From NCBI GenBank assembly GCA_965229715.1, contig CBDDJL010000002.1, forward strand, positions 1,550,001 to 1,614,000: 64,000 nucleotides of DNA, read 5' to 3'. The stretch comes from JAVJST01 sp965229715. Its GTDB lineage: Bacteria; Pseudomonadota; Alphaproteobacteria; Rhodospirillales; Casp-alpha2. The notes beneath the pieces are model-generated. The model was given only the letters and a program-made list of their open reading frames with translations, ran no database searches and was not told where the DNA came from. Of the stretch, positions 54,401 to 60,791 are shown in pieces. A program made the translations under genes and the position numbers. Position 1 is the first letter of the stretch. Every line of letters starts with the position of its first letter.

Positions 54401-54720
54401 GCATCGGGTTGGTTGGGATCGATCGCCAGCGACTCCTTGTAAGAGTCGATGGCCTGTTCATGCAGTTCGAGTTTGTCGAGGGCGTTGCCTAGAAGGTAGT
54501 GTGCCGAAGCCTGCCGTCGATCAATGGCGAGTGATTGAGAAAGATGCTCGACCGCGGCGGAGAAGCTGTCGACTTCGATGGCAATCGCGCCGGCAAGGTT
54601 GCGGATTGCGGCATCTCTTGGATCCAGCTCGGCCGCCCGCGTCGCCGCTGCCAGCGCCTGCTTCAGAGAGCCTGCGCGATAGTGCTGAACAGCTTGCTTC
54701 TTGGCTTCCTGGACGCTCAC
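51496..54720 (-). CDS. TPR - SPINDLY-type GT41 glycosyltransferase - sulfotransferase-like fusion
   Basis: This is a 1074-residue protein. Residues 1-350 are about ten TPR units. Residues 395-755 are a complete GT41 (OGT/SPINDLY) domain: IGYLSADFYGHAVSY (399-413), HTAGNRLDAIAQRPAPVQVT (481-500), WIGYPNTTGL (501-510), FGSFNNASKM with the likely catalytic Lys at 576, and GTTTSCEALWMGVPIVT. The sequence is nearer to SPINDLY O-fucosyltransferase than to O-GlcNAc transferase. Residues 778-1030 resemble a sulfotransferase (a FINGMSSAPTLQMM P-loop-like start; late FRIEDFHLDPDAMLRRIC). gmd and manC follow upstream of it, pointing to a GDP-sugar donor. Protein substrate is probably flagellin. Confidence 0.85.
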   Translation of the reverse strand: MSVQEAKKQAVQHYRAGSLKQALAAATRAAELDPRDAAIRNLAGAIAIEVDSFSAAVEHLSQSLAIDRRQASAHYLLGNALDKLELHEQAIDSYKESLAIDPNQPDALANLGVVQRKLQRYSDAERNLRMALDINPDHPEANNALAYILDSKSQPDRAEAYARRAVELDPKQVQFVATYGNILRNQRRYADAESVFRAALEYKPNDPSLLCAIGKVLREQNLFDKATEHYNRALELAPKSTTVLRNAADYFRSIRNNERSLEVYQKYVDLVGDQDVGAFNNMAITLRDLDRFDDAEEMYLKCIELDEDNSYGYNNLAILLMEMGNGKESIEYYQRALEQKPDYKGARSNMLFYMNYLSEYTPQELYEAHLEWQRYHVTPAIPGSVYHPNTPDPDRKLKIGYLSADFYGHAVSYFIEAALRYHNPDNVEITCYAHVATPDTITERLQGYVEQFRFIHHLKDNELADLIRDDEIDILVDLAGHTAGNRLDAIAQRPAPVQVTWIGYPNTTGLDSVDYRIVDEITDPEGLADETHTETLWRLPQCFTCYSPTAPEEVAENPPVVENGYITFGSFNNASKMSTLTVDAWSKVLHAVPDSKLLLKSASLADEGTCERFRTRFAERGIEQDRIELYGRLPSSEHMLFYNKVDIGLDPTPYNGTTTSCEALWMGVPIVTVPGNRHAARVTASLLHQVGLGDLAGETMEGFVETAKTLASDIPRLTKIRRELRENMRTSPLCDGPAHARDLEDAFRGMWRKWCEAKEDRKAERAANGWPADAPHRPKIRFINGMSSAPTLQMMRAIGVMKDTYLFSDIHPLGIQVFPPLQQATQWYELIDRAELDTLQGRNLSFEETFIRIYLNIADRGGTMVVRPWNHLDFVAVPFLPSPTYTLDTNEALEKHFEIVQTFMTRHPIGQWSDYINDTVVGQHIGPREFLRGYRKYVEIASEHSWFRIEDFHLDPDAMLRRICDDLEMDFDPGYVDSWFMNANVTGDPATRTISSRLFETFEPAPPAYLSEDDIDEIRGNADYKAIIEILAYDDIYPTTDIDPRAVTGLPYADEDQTDITTEIVERPPPPPTE

Positions 54721-54811
54721 GTCAACGTACCGTTTTTGTTGGTGCGGTAAAGGCCGGCGAGAGCCGGAACGGATGAGGACGGTATCGGGTCGCCGTCTTT
54801 CTGTTCAGTCA

Positions 54812-55882
54812 TCAGTCGGCGATCTTTCTGAACTCTTTATCCATGACCAACTGCCTGAGGTCATGATTGATCATCTCCTTGACCAGATCGGTAAACGCGA
54901 CTTTGTGCTCCCAGCCCAGCTTCTCCCGGGCCTTGGTCGGGTCGCCCAGCAGAAGGTCAACTTCTGTCGGGCGAAAATAGCGCGGATCGACCTCAACGAG
55001 AACGTCGCCGGTGTCAGTGCAGACGCCGATCTCGTCGACCCCTTCGCCGTGCCACTCGATTTTGCGGCCAACCTCGGCAAACCCGATGTCGAGGAACTCG
55101 CGAACGGAATGGGTTTCGCCGGTGGCGAGGACGAAATCGTCGGGTTCGTCGTGCTGCAGGATCATGTACATGCCCTCCACGTAATCGCGGGCATGTCCCC
55201 AGTCGCGCTTCGAATCGATGTTGCCGAGATAGAGCTTTTCCTGCAGCCCGAGCGTAATGGCGGCGATTGCACGGGTGATTTTGCGAGTCACGAAGGTCTC
55301 GCCGCGGATCGGACTCTCGTGATTGAAGAGTATGCCGTTCGAGGCGAACATGTTGTAGGCCTCGCGATAGTTGACCGCGATCCAGTAGGCGTAAAGCTTC
55401 GCTGCTGCATACGGACTACGCGGGTAAAAGGGCGTGGTCTCGCGCTGCGGTGTTTCCTGCACCTTGCCATAGAGTTCCGACGTCGACGCCTGATAGAAAC
55501 GGGTCTTCTCATTGAGATTGAGAATGCGGATGGCTTCGAGAATGCGCAATGTGCCCAATGCGTCCGAATTGGCGGTGTATTCCGGCGTTTCGAAGCTGAC
55601 CATCACGTGACTCTGGGCGGCCAGGTTATAGATCTCGTCGGGTTGGGTTTCCTGAACGATGCGTAACAAATTCGTGGCATCGGTCAGATCACCGTAATGC
55701 ATGTAAAACTGTGTGCCGGCAATATGTGGATCTTGATAAAGATGGTCGACGCGCTGCGTATTGAACGAAGACGACCGCCGCTTCACGCCGTGAACCTCGT
55801 ATCCCTTGCCCAACAATAACTCTGCAAGATAGGCGCCATCCTGGCCGGTGACGCCGGTGATCAGTGCTACTTTATCTGCCAT
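54812..55882 (-). CDS. gmd: GDP-mannose 4,6-dehydratase
   Basis: Gmd converts GDP-mannose to GDP-4-keto-6-deoxymannose, the precursor of GDP-fucose, GDP-rhamnose, GDP-perosamine and similar sugars. The 356-residue short-chain dehydrogenase has the NADP loop GVTGQDGAYLAELLL, the RRSSSFNTQRVDHL substrate segment, and the catalytic SPYAAAKLYAYW (YxxxK). The second enzyme, which would decide the final sugar (reductase, epimerase or aminotransferase), is not in the window. It is 24 bp after manC and 91 bp before the GT41 fusion gene. Confidence 0.96.
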   Translation of the reverse strand: MADKVALITGVTGQDGAYLAELLLGKGYEVHGVKRRSSSFNTQRVDHLYQDPHIAGTQFYMHYGDLTDATNLLRIVQETQPDEIYNLAAQSHVMVSFETPEYTANSDALGTLRILEAIRILNLNEKTRFYQASTSELYGKVQETPQRETTPFYPRSPYAAAKLYAYWIAVNYREAYNMFASNGILFNHESPIRGETFVTRKITRAIAAITLGLQEKLYLGNIDSKRDWGHARDYVEGMYMILQHDEPDDFVLATGETHSVREFLDIGFAEVGRKIEWHGEGVDEIGVCTDTGDVLVEVDPRYFRPTEVDLLLGDPTKAREKLGWEHKVAFTDLVKEMINHDLRQLVMDKEFRKIAD

Positions 55883-55906
55883 GAAATCTGTCGCAGCTCC
55901 CGTCGA

Positions 55907-57340
55907 TTAACTTCGACCGTAGGTGTCTTCGAGGCGAACAATATCATCCTCGCCAAGATAACTACCCGACTGCACTTCGATGAGTCGAACTGGAATCTTA
56001 CCCGGGTTCGAGAGCCGGTGGATCTCGCCGAGAGGAATGAAGGTCGATTCATTCTCCTGAAGAGTAAATTCTTTGTCGCCGCACAAGATGCGCGCCGTAC
56101 CTTCGACCACAACCCAGTGTTCGGCCCGATGAAAGTGTTTTTGCAAACTGATGCTGGCGCCGGGTTTGACGACGATCTCCTTGACCTGATATCGCGCGCC
56201 CGCCGCAAGCGTATGAAAACTTCCCCATGGGCGATAAATCGTTGTGTGGAATAAATGCTGTTCGCCACCGAGCGCCGCGATCTCGTCGATCAAGCCCTCG
56301 ATGTCACCCTCAATTTCGCTGGCGGCTTCGCGACCGGCGACAAGGATCGAGTCATCCGTAACGACAATGGCGGCGTTTTCAATTCCGACGGCTGTCACCA
56401 GTGTGTCTTCCGACATGATCAGCGTGTTGGCGGTTTTCCGCGTGATCGCCGTGCCGCGAACGACGTTGCCGTCTTTGTCCCTGTTTCCGGCCCGCCAGAG
56501 CGCGTCCCAACTCGAAGCGTCGGTCCAGGAAGTGGTGAGGCGCGTTACGCTGACAATATCGCTCGGCTCGAGTACCGCCGTGTCGAACGACACGGAAGGA
56601 ACGGCAAGAAACGGGTCTTTTGCTAGACGAAGATAATCGAGATCCTCGACCGCGCCGGCGAACGCGTCGCGAACGCCCGAAATAACGTCCGGAATCCGTT
56701 TTTCGAGTTCGCCAAGGAGCACGTCACTACGGGCGACCACGATACCCGAATTCCACAACCAACCGCCTTGCTTGAGCATGGCGGTTGCTTGCTCGCGTTT
56801 CGGTTTCTCAACGAAGCGTGCGACATCGGAATATTGTGTATCGGCATCGGGCAGGATGTATCCGTAAGCCGGGTTGGCTTCTGCGGCATCGACGCCGAGC
56901 AGCACGATTCGGCCTTCTCCCGCCGACTCCGCGGCGTGCACAAGGCAAGTGGCGAAGGCGGCTTTGTCGCCGATGACGTGGTCGGAAGGGAAAACCGCAA
57001 TAACGGCCCCTGGTGCTTGAGCCTCGGCCCAAAGCGCGGCGGCGGCGATGGCAGGAGCGGTATTTCGACCTTCGGGTTCGAGAATGATCGAGGCCGATCT
57101 GCGCCCGACTTCGCTAAGCTGCTCACCGACGATGAAACGATGCTCTTCGTTGCAGACGATAATGGGATCGGCAAATGTCGTTCCAATCACCCGGTTCACC
57201 GTCTCCTGGAACAGAGTTTTCGACGAGTGGAGGCGTTGGAACTGCTTCGGATACATGGCACGCGATAGCGGCCACAATCGGCGCCCGGAGCCGCCGGAAA
57301 CGATGACGGGCTGGATCGTCGAAGGCGGATTTGAGGCCAT
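55907..57340 (-). CDS. manC: Mannose-1-phosphate guanylyltransferase / mannose-6-phosphate isomerase
   Basis: This 477-residue bifunctional enzyme of GDP-mannose synthesis has the pyrophosphorylase motif VSGGSGRRLWPLSRAMYPKQF split between nucleotide-binding GGSGRRLWP and KQF, FVEKPKRE for sugar binding, and a C-terminal cupin isomerase domain (residues about 350-475) with YQVKEIVVKPGASISLQ and HFHRAEHWVVVEGTARI. It is upstream of gmd in the same transcript. A second, shorter guanylyltransferase is encoded at 59549-60610. Confidence 0.95.
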   Translation of the reverse strand: MASNPPSTIQPVIVSGGSGRRLWPLSRAMYPKQFQRLHSSKTLFQETVNRVIGTTFADPIIVCNEEHRFIVGEQLSEVGRRSASIILEPEGRNTAPAIAAAALWAEAQAPGAVIAVFPSDHVIGDKAAFATCLVHAAESAGEGRIVLLGVDAAEANPAYGYILPDADTQYSDVARFVEKPKREQATAMLKQGGWLWNSGIVVARSDVLLGELEKRIPDVISGVRDAFAGAVEDLDYLRLAKDPFLAVPSVSFDTAVLEPSDIVSVTRLTTSWTDASSWDALWRAGNRDKDGNVVRGTAITRKTANTLIMSEDTLVTAVGIENAAIVVTDDSILVAGREAASEIEGDIEGLIDEIAALGGEQHLFHTTIYRPWGSFHTLAAGARYQVKEIVVKPGASISLQKHFHRAEHWVVVEGTARILCGDKEFTLQENESTFIPLGEIHRLSNPGKIPVRLIEVQSGSYLGEDDIVRLEDTYGRS

Positions 57341-57510
57341 GTGTGTCGGACCCGTCTGAGAAACGTCTGGACCGGCGTGGCAATCGAAATGCTAACCGGA
57401 AACTCAAGGTAGCCCGGTATGGTTGCGGATTGATTAACGGTCTTTGGGAACGAACTGCGCAAATACCGCCGGTTTGGTGGTTCTTCAACATGAAAGGAGG
57501 GGGCGGCGGT

Positions 57511-57548
57511 GAAAAAAGAAAAGGGCCGGCACCATATGGTGCCGGCCC
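57511..57548 (-). terminator. Rho-independent terminator of the flagellin gene
   Basis: On the minus strand a perfect palindromic stem (gggccggcacc/ggtgccggccc around atat, 57523-57548) is followed by a T-rich tract, TTTTCTTTTTTC. It starts 30 bp after the flagellin stop and isolates flagellin from the manC operon. Confidence 0.9.
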
Positions 57549-57577
57549 GATTCCGAGGCTTAAGCCTGTAGCCGCTA

Positions 57578-59332
57578 TTACACGAACAGCTGCAGGATGG
57601 CCTGTTCCGCCTGAGACGAGAACGCCAACGCCTGCGTACCCAGAGCTTGTCGGGTCTGCAGGGCGAGGAGGTTCGCGCCTTCTTCGTTGAGGTCGGCAAG
57701 GGTCAGTTTACCGGCACCTTCCTCAAGCGTATTGACGTAGTTTTCGGTGAACTCCAGACGGGTGGAGAGCAGCGAAATGTTGGTGCCAAGCGTTTGCGCG
57801 TTGGATCGCAGCGTGGTCAACGCGGTATCGAGGTCCTGAATCAGGCCATCGATAACCGACGTTGCACCGGCGGTAACGACCGTACCGTCGGCCGCAACAG
57901 CCTGTTGCGTCAGTGCAGCCTGGGATGCAACGGAGGACTGAGAGCCCACCGAAGCGCCCGTGGCGATACTGGCGAAGGACGAGACCGCTGCACGCGTCGC
58001 GTCGGAACCAGCCGAAGCGACACTGGCAACCGACGCCTGAGATGCCCGGGACGCCTGCGAGGCGATCGAGATCTGCGAAGCAACGGAAGCCTGACCGCCA
58101 AGCGCGGCCTGTGATCCGATCGACGCCTGCGAGGCAACCGACGCGCGGGAGGCAACAGATGCCACCGAGGCGATGGATGCCAATGTGGCGGCCGTGCCGG
58201 TCTTTGCGGCAACCGATCCGCGCGAAGCGCGCGAACCAACCGACGACAGACTGGCAACGGAGGCTTGCGACTCGATGGCCGCCTGCGACGTGCCCACTGC
58301 CGACTGCGCCGTCACCTTGGCCTGCGAAGCCAACGATGCGACGGAAGCCTGCGTAGCGACCGAAGCAATCGACGTGACCGCCGCACGCGTTGCGTCCGAA
58401 CCGGCCGAAGCGACACTGGCCACGGAGGCGCGCGACGCGACGGAGGCATGGGACGCCCGCGTGGCGACTGACGCCTGCGAAGCGACGGAAGCCTGCGACG
58501 CAACGGAGAGCTGCGACGCGACGGAGGCGTTGGTGCCATCGGCCGCACGGGAAGCGACAGACGCCTGCGACGCGACCGAAGCCTGTGATGCGACCGAAAC
58601 CTGCGTGGACGCAATGGCGGCAATCGAGATTTGCGACGCCACGGAAGCCAGCGAGGCAATGGATGCCAACGTGGCGGCCGTGCCGGTCTTGGCAGCCACC
58701 GAGCCACGCGAGGCCCGCGACGAAACCGACGACTGCGAGGCGATGCCGGCAACCGAGTTCTGGAAGCTGACCTTCGCCTGGGTGGCGACGGACGCCTGCG
58801 ACGCGCTCGACGTCAGTTTGGCAACGTTCAGGCCCGAGGTGCCGGAGCGAATATCGACCGAAGCGATCGAGATGGCACTCGCGGTTTTCTCGGAGAACTG
58901 AACGCTGAGCGTCTGACCCGTGCCGTTAACCAGGTTGACGCCCTGATACGACGCATCGGCCGCCAGGTTGTCGATCTGGGTACGGAGATCGTTGAACTGG
59001 GTCAGAAGGGCGCCCAACTGCGTGCCGGTCGCTGACTTGGCAGAGTTGAGAATACCCTTGAGCTGGCGAACCAGGTTGTCGACGGCGTCAACACCGTCCG
59101 CCGCAGCGGTGAGGGTGCTGATCGACTGGTCGATCGTGTTCTTGCGTTCCGTGAAATCGTTGGCACGGTCGCTAAGCGAACGACCCTGGAAGAACGCCAC
59201 CGGATCGTCAATCGCGGACGAAACACTGAGACCCGTGGAAAGACGGGTGTTCGTCCGGGCAATCAGATCAGATGTACGTTGGAGAGACAGCAGTGAATCG
59301 CGCACTGCTGCTGAAAGAGTTACGTCACTCAT
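57578..59332 (-). CDS. fliC: Flagellin with Ala-Ser hexapeptide-repeat central domain
   Basis: This is a 584-residue protein. Residues 1-165 are the flagellin D0/D1 start (SAAVRDSLLSLQRTSDLIART, LSTGLSVSSAIDDPVAFF), and 490-584 the matching C-terminal coiled end (IDGLIQDLDTALTTLRS, LSTRLEFTENYVNTL, ALAFSSQAEQAILQLF). Between them, about 175-475, the usual variable domain is replaced by Ser/Ala/Val repeats of the form VASxAS. By my count residues 171-470 have 80 Ser and 18 Thr and no Pro, Trp, Tyr or Cys. A good AAAGGAG ribosome site precedes the ATG. It is the only flagellin gene in the window and sits among modification genes. Confidence 0.95.
   Translation of the reverse strand: MSDVTLSAAVRDSLLSLQRTSDLIARTNTRLSTGLSVSSAIDDPVAFFQGRSLSDRANDFTERKNTIDQSISTLTAAADGVDAVDNLVRQLKGILNSAKSATGTQLGALLTQFNDLRTQIDNLAADASYQGVNLVNGTGQTLSVQFSEKTASAISIASVDIRSGTSGLNVAKLTSSASQASVATQAKVSFQNSVAGIASQSSVSSRASRGSVAAKTGTAATLASIASLASVASQISIAAIASTQVSVASQASVASQASVASRAADGTNASVASQLSVASQASVASQASVATRASHASVASRASVASVASAGSDATRAAVTSIASVATQASVASLASQAKVTAQSAVGTSQAAIESQASVASLSSVGSRASRGSVAAKTGTAATLASIASVASVASRASVASQASIGSQAALGGQASVASQISIASQASRASQASVASVASAGSDATRAAVSSFASIATGASVGSQSSVASQAALTQQAVAADGTVVTAGATSVIDGLIQDLDTALTTLRSNAQTLGTNISLLSTRLEFTENYVNTLEEGAGKLTLADLNEEGANLLALQTRQALGTQALAFSSQAEQAILQLFV
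57908..58810 (-). repeat. DNA encoding the flagellin VASxAS repeat domain
   Basis: About 900 bp of degenerate 18-bp repeats, with a plus-strand reading such as gcctgcgacgcgaccgaa recurring with variations. Within it two longer segments are copied: the RASRGSVAAKTGTAATLAS block (from residue 206 and again from 368) and the AGSDATRAAV block (from residue 310 and again from 441). Unequal spacing (162 and 131 residues) shows the array has changed length since duplication. Confidence 0.85.
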
Positions 59333-59395
59333 TTTGAACTCCTTTCTAGAGTACCAAAGACACAGGCCGTAACAGCACCCGCGCCCAATATGTCA

Positions 59396-59412
59396 GGTGT
59401 AATTCTTACACC
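59396..59412 (-). promoter_or_regulatory. Inverted repeat upstream of flagellin
   Basis: Perfect 7-bp inverted repeat ggtgtaa-ttc-ttacacc, 64-80 bp upstream of the flagellin ATG, in the promoter or leader. It could be an operator or an mRNA hairpin. FlbT, which binds flagellin leaders, is encoded in the same window. No sigma-54 GG-N10-GC site was found in the 216-bp upstream region. Confidence 0.45.
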
Positions 59413-59548
59413 CGCTGCGACCCTAGCCGATGCGATCAAAAAAATCCACTAAAAATGTCAGGTTTCTGCGATTTGCATCCGTTGACTTAGGGATAACCGC
59501 AATTATACGGACCAACGGATAATGCTCTGAATTCCGCTTGGAGCGGGC

Positions 59549-60610
59549 TCAGTCGCGGACGGATTCGGCGAGACGCTTTATATTCTGACTTTGTTCCCGA
59601 GGTGCCACGACCACTGTGTCGCCCGACACGACGACGACGAGATCGCGGCACCCATAGACGGCGATGCGATGACCATCGCCGGCCCGCAACAGGCAATCGG
59701 CTGTTTCGATTGCAATCGTGCCCTCGCTTGCGACATTGCCGTCGATGTCCTTCTCCGAAAGCTCCCATAGAGCTTGCCATGAACCCACGTCGCTCCAGCC
59801 GAAATCGGATTCGACGACGGCTGCAACGCTACAATTTTCCATGACGGCATAATCGATCGACTCGCCATCGATGTCGGTAAACGGACGTGTCGCCGGATAG
59901 ATCCGGCGGCCGTCCGTTTCGCCGCTCTTCAGCGCTGCCTCGCAACCGGCGAGGATGTCGGGGCGCTGATGGCGAAGCTCGTCGAGCAAAACCCCCGCCT
60001 TGAACAGGAACATGCTGCTGTTCCAGGTGTGTTCGCCACTGGAGGCGTAGATCTTTGCGGTCGCCTCATCGGGTTTTTCGATGAACCGGTCGACCGCGAA
60101 GACATTGTCGCCGATGTCGGAAAGGGGAGCGCCGCGCCGGATGTACCCGTAGCCGGTTTCGGCCCGCGTCGGGCGTAATCCGAACGTCGCGATCATATCG
60201 CGATCGGCGGCGGCAGCAGCGGCACGCACGGCATCGTAGAAGCGGGCCTTGTCCATGATCGCGCTGTCCGAAGCGGCAACTAGCATCCGGACATCGGGAT
60301 CGAGCTTGGGTGCCAAGAGGGCCGCGAGGGCAATTGCCGGTGCGGTATTGCGACCGACGGGTTCTAGAATGATATGTGACGGCGCAATATCGGCTGCACC
60401 AACGCCGGCGTCGATCAGATCGAGATGATTGGCATTACACACGACAATCGGCGGTGCGAACAGATCGCCGGAAAGCCGTATCAAGGTTTCCTCGAACAAC
60501 GTCGCATCGCCGATGAGCGCGTGAAACTGTTTCGGATGGCTGGCCGTCGAAAGCGGCCACAGGCGGGTGCCGGATCCGCCAGACAGTATCACCGGTATGA
60601 TCGCGGTCAT
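59549..60610 (-). CDS. manC: Mannose-1-phosphate guanylyltransferase, short form
   Basis: This is a 353-residue enzyme with LSGGSGTRLWPLSTASHPKQF-type N-terminus (GGSGTRLWP and HPKQF), VGRNTAPAIALAAL and the sugar-binding FIEKPDEAT. Unlike the protein encoded at 55907-57340 it has no C-terminal isomerase cupin. It makes GDP-mannose from GTP and mannose-1-phosphate, duplicating that activity inside the island. It starts 82-96 bp from a perfect CtrA box shared with the divergent TPR gene, and it precedes flagellin by 216 bp on the same strand. Confidence 0.93.
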   Translation of the reverse strand: MTAIIPVILSGGSGTRLWPLSTASHPKQFHALIGDATLFEETLIRLSGDLFAPPIVVCNANHLDLIDAGVGAADIAPSHIILEPVGRNTAPAIALAALLAPKLDPDVRMLVAASDSAIMDKARFYDAVRAAAAAADRDMIATFGLRPTRAETGYGYIRRGAPLSDIGDNVFAVDRFIEKPDEATAKIYASSGEHTWNSSMFLFKAGVLLDELRHQRPDILAGCEAALKSGETDGRRIYPATRPFTDIDGESIDYAVMENCSVAAVVESDFGWSDVGSWQALWELSEKDIDGNVASEGTIAIETADCLLRAGDGHRIAVYGCRDLVVVVSGDTVVVAPREQSQNIKRLAESVRD

Positions 60611-60691
60611 GCGGATGTCCTTTATGTGTCACAGCGGGTCACAGGCCGATACGCTCGGCAATCATCTTTGGCCGATATTTGTCGGGTAGCG

Positions 60692-60706
60692 TTAATTCTC
60701 AGTTAA
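60692..60706. promoter_or_regulatory. Perfect CtrA box, TTAA-N7-TTAA
   Basis: The sequence is TTAATTCTCAGTTAA, an exact CtrA consensus. It lies in the 181-bp divergent region between the short manC gene (start 60610) and the TPR/GT41-like gene (start 60792). With the box at 47352 it is one of two perfect matches found in intergenic DNA of the window. Confidence 0.75.
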
Positions 60707-60791
60707 ACTCGCGTTTCTAGATTGGTGTCGTTGCGTTCCGCCGGCTCGGTGCCGGTGTGCGGCGCGAAGAGATTGATCGATAGGAGGGGTC

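Noticed and set aside
57908..58810. CRISPR-like array in the flagellin repeats
   Set aside because: Repeats are contiguous, degenerate and in frame, without unique spacers.
58173..58901. Plus-strand open frame (ATEACDATEAC-type repeat) opposite flagellin
   Set aside because: It exists because the Ala-Ser codons of flagellin leave no stops on the other strand. The flagellin frame has intact D0/D1 ends, a ribosome site and a terminator.
59333..59548. Sigma-54 or sigma-28 promoter for flagellin
   Set aside because: I looked for GG-N10-GC and TAAA-N15-GCCGATAA on the minus strand and found no acceptable match.
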